DNA of 21,400 bases from positions 1 to 21,400 of the forward strand of contig CAKTIM010000032.1 in assembly GCA_934565795.1 (NCBI GenBank). Reading direction: 5' to 3'. This stretch comes from an uncultured Oscillospiraceae bacterium. Its GTDB lineage: Bacteria > Bacillota > Clostridia > Oscillospirales > Oscillospiraceae. Position 1 is the stretch's first letter, and each line of letters starts with the position of its first letter. The translations under genes were made by a program, and so were the position numbers. The notes under the pieces were generated by a model. It did no database searches. It was not told the DNA's origin and saw only the letters and a list, made by a program, of their open reading frames with translations. Shown piece after piece: positions 1 to 6,954 of the stretch.

Positions 1-16
1 CTTCTTGACATGAACA

Positions 17-73
17 ATGCTCCCTTCGTGATTGACAGTGTTTTTATTTCACTGTCTCTCATAAAGGGAGCAT
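17..73. repeat. Long imperfect hairpin downstream of htpG
   Basis: A 10-bp outer stem (17-26 with 64-73) encloses a 7-bp inner stem (34-40 with 50-56) around an AT-rich loop. It lies just beyond the htpG stop codon. Neither strand has a T-run after the outer stem, so it is not a textbook rho-independent terminator. It could still end or stabilise the htpG transcript. Confidence 0.5.
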
Positions 74-102
74 ATCATTTGTAAGGCGGGGTGAAAAAGC
101 AT

Positions 103-1992
103 TTATTTCATCAGGCGGCAGACCAGTTCGGAGTAGGCGAAGGGGTCGTCCAGGGGGAGCTGGGCCATGAGCTGGGCTTGGCAGCACAGGAGCTGGGCGT
201 AGTCCTTGGCCAGGACGGGATCCTCGGTCATGACCCGCTGCAAATTTCTGACGGCCTCATGCTCCGGGTTCAGCTCCAGGACGCGGCCTACATTGTAGGC
301 GAACTCCGGGTTCACCCGCTTCATGTATTTCTCCATCTCGAAGCTCATGCCGGCCTCCGGCACCATGGCGGCGGGGTAGCTGCCCAGGTTCTGGGACAGG
401 CGAACCTCCTTGACCTGGTCGCCCAGGCTGTCCTTGACGAAGGTCAGGAAGCCCTTCAGCTCCTCGGCCTTTTCCTCGGCCTGCTTCTTCTCGTCCTCGC
501 TTTGCAGGCCCAGATCCTCGGTGGTGACGTTGCAGAAGGACTTCTCCTCATAGGTGTTCAGGGTCTGGGGCACGAACTCGTCCACCTCCTCGGTGAAGAG
601 CAGGGTGTCGTAGCCCTTCTTTTCCAGCAGCTCCACCTGAGGGAGCTTTGCCAGGTGATCCTTGTTCTCGCCGGGGGCGAAATAAATCTTCTCCTGGCCC
701 TCGGGCATGGCGTCCACGTATTCCTTCAGGCTGATGAGCTTATTCTGCTTGTGGCTGTAGAACAGCAGCAGATCCTGGCAGCTTTCCTTGTGCGCGCCGT
801 AGTCGGATACGGTGCCGTATTTCAGCTGGAGGCCGAAGGCGGCGTAGAATTCCTCGTACTTCTCCCGCTCGTTTTCCAGCATGGATTTCAGCTCGCCCTT
901 GATCTTCTTTTCGATGCTGCGGGCGATCACCGTCAGCTGGCGGTTGTGCTGGAGCATTTCACGGCTGATGTTCAGGCTCAGATCCTGGCTGTCCACCACG
1001 CCCCGGACGAAGCGGAAGTGCTCCGGCAGCAGGTCTTCGCAGTTCTCCATGATCATCACGCCGGAGGAATACAGCTGCAAGCCCCGCTTGAAGTCCTTGG
1101 AATAGAAATCATAGGGCGCCTTGCCGGGGATGAACAGCAGGGCCTTGAAGGAGACGCTGCCCTCGGCGCTGGTGTGGATGACCCGCAGGGGCTTGGTGTA
1201 GTCGTAGAATTTCTCCCGGTAGAAGCTGTCGTATTCCTCCTCGGTCACGTCCTTCTTCGGCCGCTGCCAGATGGGCACCATGGAGTTCAGGGTCTCCATC
1301 TCGGTATAGGTCTCGTACTCGGGCTTGTCCTCGGGGGAGTCCTCCTTCTTGCGGGACTTCTCCACCTCCATGACGATGGGGTAGCGGATGTAGTCGGAGT
1401 ACTTCTTCACCAGGCTGCGCAGCTCGTACTCGTCCAGGTAGGTGCTGTACTTCTCGTCGTCGGTGTCGGGCTTCAGGGTCATGATCACGTCGGTGCCGCT
1501 CATTTCCCGCTCGCAGGGCTCGATGGTATAGCCGTCCGCCCCGTCGGAGACCCACTTCCAGGCGGTGTCCTCGCCCCATTTCTTGGAGATGACCGTCACG
1601 GAGGAGGCCACCATGAAAGCGGAGTAGAAGCCCACGCCGAACTGGCCGATAATATCAATATCCTCGTTCTTCTCCATAGCCTGCTTGAAGCCCAGGGAGC
1701 CGGACTTGCAGATGGTGCCCAGGTTCTCTTCCAGCTCCTCTCTGTTCATGCCGATGCCGTTGTCGGACACGGTGAGGATGCCCGCATCCTTGGCACGGGT
1801 GATGGTGATCTTCAGGTCGCCGCGGTCCACGTTCATGCTGCCGTCGGTCACGGCCAGATAGGCCAGCTTGTCCATGGCGTCGCTGGCGTTGGAGATGATC
1901 TCCCGCAGGAAGATCTCCCGATGGGTGTAAATCGAATTGATCATCAGATCCAGCAACCGCTGGGACTCTGCCTTAAACTGCATTTTTTCCAT
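103..1992 (-). CDS. htpG: Molecular chaperone HtpG (Hsp90)
   Basis: Bacterial Hsp90, an ATP-driven cytosolic dimeric chaperone, 629 aa and of usual family length. The N-terminal GHKL ATPase fold shows its conserved boxes: SNASDAMDKL with the catalytic-side Glu just upstream (REIISNASDA), DNGIGM, and the lid-region GQFGVGFYSAFMVA. The middle domain contains the conserved RGVVDSQDLSLNISRE segment with the arginine that contacts ATP. The reading frame is open 23 codons further upstream, but I place the start at 1992: it begins MEKMQFKAES, as family members do, and follows an AAGGAAG ribosome site. The longer version would run back through the operator. The gene is monocistronic in this window and preceded by a promoter with CIRCE, so heat control by HrcA is expected. 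Confidence 0.97.
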   Translation of the reverse strand: MEKMQFKAESQRLLDLMINSIYTHREIFLREIISNASDAMDKLAYLAVTDGSMNVDRGDLKITITRAKDAGILTVSDNGIGMNREELEENLGTICKSGSLGFKQAMEKNEDIDIIGQFGVGFYSAFMVASSVTVISKKWGEDTAWKWVSDGADGYTIEPCEREMSGTDVIMTLKPDTDDEKYSTYLDEYELRSLVKKYSDYIRYPIVMEVEKSRKKEDSPEDKPEYETYTEMETLNSMVPIWQRPKKDVTEEEYDSFYREKFYDYTKPLRVIHTSAEGSVSFKALLFIPGKAPYDFYSKDFKRGLQLYSSGVMIMENCEDLLPEHFRFVRGVVDSQDLSLNISREMLQHNRQLTVIARSIEKKIKGELKSMLENEREKYEEFYAAFGLQLKYGTVSDYGAHKESCQDLLLFYSHKQNKLISLKEYVDAMPEGQEKIYFAPGENKDHLAKLPQVELLEKKGYDTLLFTEEVDEFVPQTLNTYEEKSFCNVTTEDLGLQSEDEKKQAEEKAEELKGFLTFVKDSLGDQVKEVRLSQNLGSYPAAMVPEAGMSFEMEKYMKRVNPEFAYNVGRVLELNPEHEAVRNLQRVMTEDPVLAKDYAQLLCCQAQLMAQLPLDDPFAYSELVCRLMK

Positions 1993-2021
1993 AATCAAAA
2001 GCTTCCTTTCTGTGAGCACAT

Positions 2022-2048
2022 TTAGCACTCTCAATCTCTGAGTGCTAA
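2022..2048 (-). promoter_or_regulatory. CIRCE operator (HrcA site)
   Basis: Perfect inverted repeat TTAGCACTC-N9-GAGTGCTAA, identical to the CIRCE consensus. It lies between the htpG -10 box and its ribosome site, overlapping the expected transcription start. HrcA binding here would block initiation until heat shock. Confidence 0.95.
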
Positions 2049-2049
2049 T

Positions 2050-2077
2050 ATTATACCGCACTTTCCCAAAAAAGCAA
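2050..2077 (-). promoter_or_regulatory. htpG sigma-A promoter
   Basis: On the minus strand, TTGCTT (2072-2077) and TATAAT (2050-2055) are separated by 16 bp, with CIRCE directly downstream. The perfect -10 box and its position relative to the operator support the call. Confidence 0.8.
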
Positions 2078-2155
2078 CCCCCAGAAAAAAAGTTCTTTCT
2101 TTATTTACAATTTTATGGTAATATTAAACTGTATGGGTATGCGCCAACAGTAAGA

Positions 2156-2778
2156 GCGGATATCAGCCGCCCACGACGCTACAAGCCTGAGTGGCCGGGT
2201 GAATGGGAGCTGCCCCCAACCCCCGCTTTCGTAGGGGGCGGCAACCTGTCGCCCCGCAATGTTGCCACCTTGATAGCGGTACGTTGAGTAGGAGCAGCTT
2301 CCGCTACTACCAAAGCTTCCCTTGGGGGAAGCTGGCAGCCCGTAGGGCTGACTGAAGAGGGCCACCGCAGTGGGATTTTTTAAAAGGATGCGTTGAATGG
2401 GAGGCACCCATCCGTAGGGGCGGATATTAGCCGCCCGAAAGGTAACGAGCGTGAGCTGTATAGACGAAACGCTCAATCCCGCTACTCGGCGGGCGGCTGG
2501 TATCCGCCCCTACGGACTCAGAATGTTTAACCGTCTACCTTTTTGACCAAATCTCTATCAAAACCATCACCTGAGTGCCCTCTTCAGTCGCTGAGGCGAC
2601 AGCTATTTGATTATGGTATCATTGCCACCGGCAATGATTGTAATTAAAGATTCGCTGCGCTCTGCATCACCCCTCAGGGAAGCTTGGGGGATGTATACTT
2701 AAGGGTATACGTTGGTCTTTACTGCTATTGAAACCGTGGGGTTGAGGGTCGGCAAATTGCCGACCCCTACGGACTCAG
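2156..2778. repeat. Family A palindromic mosaic repeat, copy 1
   Basis: Non-coding stretch of nested inverted repeats filling most of the 0.8-kb gap between htpG and the divergent ABC-F gene. Recognisable blocks include a GTAGGGGGCGGCAACCTGTC palindrome (2231-2255), a 27-bp inverted-repeat pair (2411-2437 with 2490-2516, 25 of 27 matching) around a 52-bp loop, and a conserved right part (2513-2778). The right part contains the ATTGCCACCGGCAAT hairpin and ends in GGTCGGCAAATTGCCGACC. The right part recurs at 14223-14487 and 16841-17100. The short reading frames inside show no ribosome sites or protein-like composition. I saw no recognisable promoter for the ABC-F gene in 2779-2904. Confidence 0.85.
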
Positions 2779-2904
2779 ATGATTTTAGCTGTTTCCATTC
2801 AACGTGCTACTATCAATGCCGTCAGGTTTCGGGCGGCGGGTGGGGTTACGCTCTTTTCAATCACACGATCACCAATTTAATGTTTACCAATAAGGAGATT
2901 TTCA

Positions 2905-4518
2905 ATGATCACAGTCAGCAATTTGGGGATGCAGTTTGGGGGACAGTGGCTGTTTCAGCATGTGGATTTACAGTTCCTGCCCGGCAACTGCTATGGCATC
3001 ATCGGAGCCAACGGAGCGGGGAAATCCACGTTCCTGCGGATCCTCACCGGGGAGCTGGACTCCACCAACGGCTCCGTCACCGTCGACCCCACCAAGCGGG
3101 TGTCCGTGCTGAAGCAGAACCAGAACGCCTATGACGCCTACACCGTCATGGATACCGTTATCATGGGCAACCAGCACCTGTACGACGTGATGAAGGAGAA
3201 GGACGCCATCTACGAAAAGCCGGACTTTTCCGACGACGACGGCCTGCGGGCCGCCGATCTGGAGGCGGAGTTCGCCGAGCTGGGCGGCTGGGAGGCAGAG
3301 AGTGACGCGTCCCGCCTGCTCCAGGGTCTGGGCATCGGCACCGAGCTGCACTATGACCAGATGGCGAACGTGGACCCCCGGCTCAAGGTGAAGGTGCTGC
3401 TGGCCCAGGCGCTGTTTGGCAACCCGGACATCGTCATGCTGGACGAGCCCACCAACAACCTGGACATCGAGGCCATCAACTGGCTGGAGGATTTCCTGCT
3501 GGACTTCCCCGGCATGGTCATCGCCGTCAGCCACGACCGCCACTTCCTGAACACCGTGTGCACCCACACCGTGGATATCGACTACGGCAAGATCAAGATG
3601 TACGTGGGCAACTACGACTTCTGGTACGAGTCCAGCCAGATGGTGCAGGCCATGCTGCGCAATAAGAACAAGAAAAACCAGGAGAAGATCGAGGAATTGC
3701 AGCTGTTCATCCAGCGCTTCTCCGCCAACAAGTCCAAGGCCAAGCAGGCCACCGCCCGCCGGAAGCTGCTGGACAAGCTGACGGTGGAGGAAATGCCCTG
3801 CTCCACCCGCCGCTATCCCTTCGTGGGCTTCCAGCCGGAGCGGGAGCTGGGCAAGGACGTGCTCACGGTGAAGGATGTGTCCGTCACCGTGGACGGGGTG
3901 AAGCTGCTGGACAAGGTCTATTTCTCCGTGAACCGCACGGACAAGATCGCCTTCGTGGGCGAAAACGAGCTGGCCCAGACCGCCCTGTTCAAAATTCTCA
4001 TGGGCGAATTGGAGCCGGACGAGGGCAGCGTCAAGTGGGGTGTGTCCACCATCCGCAGCTACCTGCCCAAGGACAACAGCGAATACTTTGATGGCAACGA
4101 AATGGAGCTGGTGGACTGGCTGCGCCAGTATTCCGCCAAGAAGGACGATGTGTACCTGCGGGGCTTCCTGGGCCGGATGCTGTTCTCCAACGAGGATGTG
4201 TTCAAGCCGGTGAACGTGCTCTCCGGCGGCGAAAAGGTGCGCTGCATGCTCAGCAAAATGATGCTCTCCGGGGCCAACGTGGTGCTGCTGGATCAGCCCA
4301 CCAACCATCTGGACATGGAGTCCATCCAGGCGGTGAACAAGGGCCTGGAGGCCTTCCCCGGCGTGGTGCTGCTGGCCTCTCACGACCACGAGATGCTCAC
4401 CTCCACCTGTAACCGGGTCATCGCCTTCCAGCCCGACGGCACCATCATCGACAAATACGGCACCTACGACGACTACCTCGCCTGGATGGCCGAGAGAAAA
4501 GCCGCCCAAAACGCATAA
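2905..4518 (+). CDS. ABC-F family ATPase, YkpA/YbiT type
   Basis: A soluble twin-cassette ABC protein of 537 aa without membrane segments. ABC-F proteins act on ribosomes (translation factors or antibiotic-resistance factors), and overall similarity is to the YkpA/YbiT branch. Cassette 1 has an intact Walker A (GANGAGKST, residues 34-42) and Walker B (MLDEPTNNLD), but its signature motif is replaced by VDPRL. Cassette 2 has an intact signature (LSGGEK) but a broken Walker A (G352-ENELAQT, the Lys position is Gln358), and its Walker B reads LLDQPTNHLD with Gln464 in place of the catalytic Glu. A charged linker follows cassette 1 (about residues 245-300). Start: ATG 2905 behind AAGGAG (2892-2897). 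Function in ribosome rescue versus regulation cannot be told from sequence. Confidence 0.93.
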   Translation: MITVSNLGMQFGGQWLFQHVDLQFLPGNCYGIIGANGAGKSTFLRILTGELDSTNGSVTVDPTKRVSVLKQNQNAYDAYTVMDTVIMGNQHLYDVMKEKDAIYEKPDFSDDDGLRAADLEAEFAELGGWEAESDASRLLQGLGIGTELHYDQMANVDPRLKVKVLLAQALFGNPDIVMLDEPTNNLDIEAINWLEDFLLDFPGMVIAVSHDRHFLNTVCTHTVDIDYGKIKMYVGNYDFWYESSQMVQAMLRNKNKKNQEKIEELQLFIQRFSANKSKAKQATARRKLLDKLTVEEMPCSTRRYPFVGFQPERELGKDVLTVKDVSVTVDGVKLLDKVYFSVNRTDKIAFVGENELAQTALFKILMGELEPDEGSVKWGVSTIRSYLPKDNSEYFDGNEMELVDWLRQYSAKKDDVYLRGFLGRMLFSNEDVFKPVNVLSGGEKVRCMLSKMMLSGANVVLLDQPTNHLDMESIQAVNKGLEAFPGVVLLASHDHEMLTSTCNRVIAFQPDGTIIDKYGTYDDYLAWMAERKAAQNA

Positions 4519-4528
4519 TCGCCCCCCA

Positions 4529-4549
4529 ACCTCCCCTGAAAGGGGAGGT
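4529..4549. repeat. ACCTCCCCT hairpin after ABC-F gene
   Basis: Perfect 9-bp inverted repeat ACCTCCCCT-GAA-AGGGGAGGT eleven bases past the ABC-F stop. No T-run follows, so terminator function is uncertain. Almost the same hairpin occurs at 20734-20752, and a related one at 7947-7971. Confidence 0.7.
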
Positions 4550-4715
4550 GGCGCGCGATGTGCGCCGGAGGGATCAGGCGCGGTACGCAGAATACCAGTT
4601 AGGAAGTACCAAGGCGAATTCGTACAATCCAACCCCAAGCGCCCCTGAAAGGTTTAGCAGCTGTACGCCATTCTATGAATGGCTACACCTGCTAAACCTT
4701 TCAGGGGAGCTTTGG
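4529..4715. repeat. Family B repeat, copy 1, with a 19-bp perfect hairpin
   Basis: Fills the gap between the ABC-F gene and argS. It shares several blocks with 20734-20997: the CCTCCCC hairpin, a (G/C)ACGCAGAA(T/C)ACC block, GGCGAATTCGTACAATCCA (4613-4631), and a CTGTACGCC...GGCTACACCTGCTAAACC block. The most striking part is a perfect 19-bp stem (4642-4660 with 4689-4707) with an inner CCATTC/GAATGG stem. It ends 21 nt before the argS ribosome site. There is no room for a promoter between the hairpin and argS, so this structure lies in the argS leader or the transcript reads through it. Confidence 0.8.
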
Positions 4716-4740
4716 GATGGGAAACTACAAGGAGGAGAAT

Positions 4741-6489
4741 ATGGAAAAAATATTGGATTTAATTACCGCCAAGATGCAGCGGGCATTTGAGGCGGCGGGG
4801 TATGATGCATCCTTCGGGCGGGTGACGGTTTCCAACCGGCCTGACCTGTGCGAATACCAGTGCAACGGCGCTCTGGCTGCCGCCAAGCAGTATCACTGCG
4901 CCCCCATCCAGATCGCCCAGGCCGTGGCCGGGCAGCTGGATCGGGCGGATTACGACATGTGCGAGGCCGTCATGCCCGGCTTCATCAATCTGAAGCTCTC
5001 CGGCCGCTTCCTGGCCCAGTACCTGGAGCAGATGCGCACCGCCCCGGACTTCGGCGCGGAGAAGATCGGTGCGGGCAAGACCATCGTGGTGGACTACGGC
5101 GGAGCCAACGTGGCCAAGCCCCTGCACATCGGCCACCTGCGCCCGGCCATCATCGGCGAGGCGCTGAAGCGGCTGTATAAGTTCTTGGGTTACAATGCCA
5201 TCGGCGACGTGCACCTGGGCGACTGGGGCCTGCAAATGGGCCTGATTATCGCGGAGCTTTCCCAACGCCAGCCGGAGCTTCCCTATTTTGACCCGGACTT
5301 CACTGGTGAATACCCCAAGGAGGCCCCCTTCACCGTCACCGACCTGGAGGAAATTTATCCCACCGCCTCCGCCAAGAAGGCCGACCCGGAATTTTCTCAC
5401 AAGGCCCACCAGGCCACCCTGGAATTGCAGCAGGGCCGCCGGGGCTACCGGGCGCTGTGGCGGCACATCATGGACGTGTCCGTGGCGGATCTGAAAAAGA
5501 ACTACGACAATCTGGATGTCCACTTTGAAAAGTGGCTGGGCGAGAGCGACGCCGACCCCTATATCCCCGCCATGGTGGAGGATATGAAGCGCCGGGGCAT
5601 CGCCGTCCAGTCCGAGGGCGCGTGGGTCATCCCCGTGGCCGAGCCGGGGGACAAGAAGGAAATGCCCCCCTGCATCCTGGTCAAATCCGACGGCTCCTCC
5701 ATCTACGCCACCACCGACCTGGCGACCCTGGTGCAGCGGATGCAGGACTGGAACCCGGACAAGGTGCTCTACGTCACCGACAAGCGTCAGAACCTGCACT
5801 TTGAGCAGGTGTTCCGCGCCGCCCGGAAAGCGGGCATCGTCAGGCCCGAAACGGAGCTGGAGCACGTGGGCTTCGGCACCATGAACGGCAGCGACGGCAA
5901 GCCCTTCAAGACCCGGGACGGCGGCGTGCTGCGCCTGGAGGCCCTGATCTCCGACATGACCGATTTCGTCCGGGCCAAGGTGGTGGAGAACCGAATCGTG
6001 GAGGACGACCAGGTGGAGCCCACCACGCAGAAAATCGCCATGGCCGCCCTGAAATACGGCGACCTGAGCAACCAGCCCACCAAGGACTATAACTTTGACA
6101 TGGAGCGCTTCGCCGCCTTCGAGGGCAACACCGGCCCCTATATCCTCTATACCATCGTGCGGATCAAGAGCATCCTCTCCCGCTGCGGCGATTGGGAGCA
6201 GCTGCCCATTCAGCCCCCGGCCAATGAATTCGCCAAGGAGCTGATGCTCTCCGTCACCAAGCTGAATCCCACATTGGAGGCCGCCCTGCGCACCTCCTGC
6301 CCCAACCTGATCTGCGCCTATATCTACGAGCTGTCCGGCTGCGTCAATAAATTCTACCACGAGACCCGCATCCTCACCGAGGAGGATCCCACTCTGAAAT
6401 CCGGCTACATCGCCCTCATCGGCTTGGCCAAGCGCATTCTGGAGCAGTGCATCGACCTGCTGGGCTTCTCCGCCCCTGAGAAGATGTAG
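4741..6489 (+). CDS. argS: Arginyl-tRNA synthetase
   Basis: Class I aminoacyl-tRNA synthetase that charges tRNA-Arg in the cytosol, 582 aa and of normal family length. Residues 1-110 form the ArgRS-specific N-terminal domain that recognises the tRNA D-loop. The catalytic HIGH motif is H129-I-G-H132 within GGANVAKPLHIGHLRPA. The second catalytic loop carries FKTRDGG (from F389) at the KMSKS position, as is common in this enzyme. The C-terminal 120 residues form the DALR anticodon-binding domain. I chose ATG 4741 because AAGGAGGAG (4729-4737) sits just before it; an in-frame ATG at 4717 lacks a ribosome site. No T-box precedes the gene; the T-box downstream of it belongs to the transporter. Confidence 0.97.
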   Translation: MEKILDLITAKMQRAFEAAGYDASFGRVTVSNRPDLCEYQCNGALAAAKQYHCAPIQIAQAVAGQLDRADYDMCEAVMPGFINLKLSGRFLAQYLEQMRTAPDFGAEKIGAGKTIVVDYGGANVAKPLHIGHLRPAIIGEALKRLYKFLGYNAIGDVHLGDWGLQMGLIIAELSQRQPELPYFDPDFTGEYPKEAPFTVTDLEEIYPTASAKKADPEFSHKAHQATLELQQGRRGYRALWRHIMDVSVADLKKNYDNLDVHFEKWLGESDADPYIPAMVEDMKRRGIAVQSEGAWVIPVAEPGDKKEMPPCILVKSDGSSIYATTDLATLVQRMQDWNPDKVLYVTDKRQNLHFEQVFRAARKAGIVRPETELEHVGFGTMNGSDGKPFKTRDGGVLRLEALISDMTDFVRAKVVENRIVEDDQVEPTTQKIAMAALKYGDLSNQPTKDYNFDMERFAAFEGNTGPYILYTIVRIKSILSRCGDWEQLPIQPPANEFAKELMLSVTKLNPTLEAALRTSCPNLICAYIYELSGCVNKFYHETRILTEEDPTLKSGYIALIGLAKRILEQCIDLLGFSAPEKM

Positions 6490-6527
6490 GGCCGCAATAC
6501 CCGTCCGCCGGTTGTGAAAAAAAGTGC

Positions 6528-6556
6528 TTGACAAATGGACGGCGGTGGTGTATAGT
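6528..6556 (+). promoter_or_regulatory. Sigma-A promoter of the T-box/trpXYZ transcript
   Basis: TTGACA (6528-6533), a 17-bp spacer and TATAGT (6551-6556). Initiation is expected near 6563, leading directly into T-box Stem I. Confidence 0.9.
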
Positions 6557-6580
6557 GTCCACAAGTTAGTTTTGAAACCG

Positions 6581-6842
6581 TTGAGGCGGAAGTAAAGTCG
6601 GAGGCGCATCCACAGAGAGTCCTGCATAGCTGAGAGCAGGGCGGTAAGCGAACCGGCAAATGGGCCGCCGAGGGCAGGGGGAAAGGCGTGAGCCGAGTAT
6701 CTTCTGACGCAATGCCGGCGTTATTTGGCAGCGGATGTGTTGGCATCTGCATGAGGTGGTCGCTTCGGCGGCAAACAAGGTGGTACCGCAGAATATCAAT
6801 TCTGTCCTTGTTCCCAGAATAACTGGGAGCAAGGACTTTTTT
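6581..6842 (+). ncRNA. T-box leader with UGG (Trp) specifier
   Basis: Tertiary-structure features of a T-box are visible in order. The basal stem GGCGG (6585-6589) pairs with CCGCC (6665-6669). The specifier loop has 5' side AAGUA and 3' side AAA-UGG-G, with the specifier at 6661-6663. Above it GUCGG (6597-6601) pairs with CCGGC (6653-6657). The AGAGAG bulge is at 6614-6619 and the distal loop GCUGAGA at 6629-6635. The T-box sequence AAGGTGGTACCGC is at 6778-6790. The terminator stem (6804-6836) with six T follows. Uncharged tRNA-Trp should favour the antiterminator and switch on the transporter. UGGU in the T-box bulge would pair with discriminator A, or by wobble with the G73 usual in tRNA-Trp. 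An ATG (Met) reading one base earlier fits the loop geometry less well. Confidence 0.9.
6804..6842 (+). terminator. T-box regulated intrinsic terminator
   Basis: GUCCUUG-UUCCCAG pairs with CUGGGA-GCAAGGAC around an AAUAA loop, followed by UUUUUU. The 5' arm is downstream of, and competes with, the T-box antiterminator. Confidence 0.93.
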
Positions 6843-6954
6843 ATTTCCCGTTTCCAAGGAGGAATGCAGCATGACAACGCCCGGCAGACGATGGCGACAC
6901 CTACGAAATGTTCGCCCATCCACCCATTACAATGAACAAAAAGGAGATTTTGTT

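Noticed and set aside
91..2025. 644-codon open frame antisense to htpG
   Set aside because: Low-complexity Leu/Gly/His-rich translation typical of the reverse strand of a GC-rich gene; htpG fully explains the region.
2105..2476. Small open frames within the family A repeats (also around 2712-3134, 13929-14111 and 16137-16646)
   Set aside because: They coincide with palindromic repeats, lack ribosome sites and are disrupted between copies, so the DNA is structural, not coding.
2156..2778. CRISPR array
   Set aside because: The repeats are long, nested and inverted, without regular direct repeats and unique spacers.
2968..4638. 556-codon open frame antisense to the ABC-F gene
   Set aside because: Same shadow composition (His/Gly/Val-rich), no ribosome site and no domain; the plus-strand gene has clear motifs.
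4759..6627. 622-codon open frame antisense to argS
   Set aside because: Shadow of argS, and it would also run through the T-box promoter.
6864..6935. 24-codon frame after the T-box terminator as a leader peptide
   Set aside because: The ribosome site is only one base from its ATG and fits ATG 6871 instead; it contains no Trp codons, so classical attenuation is not supported.
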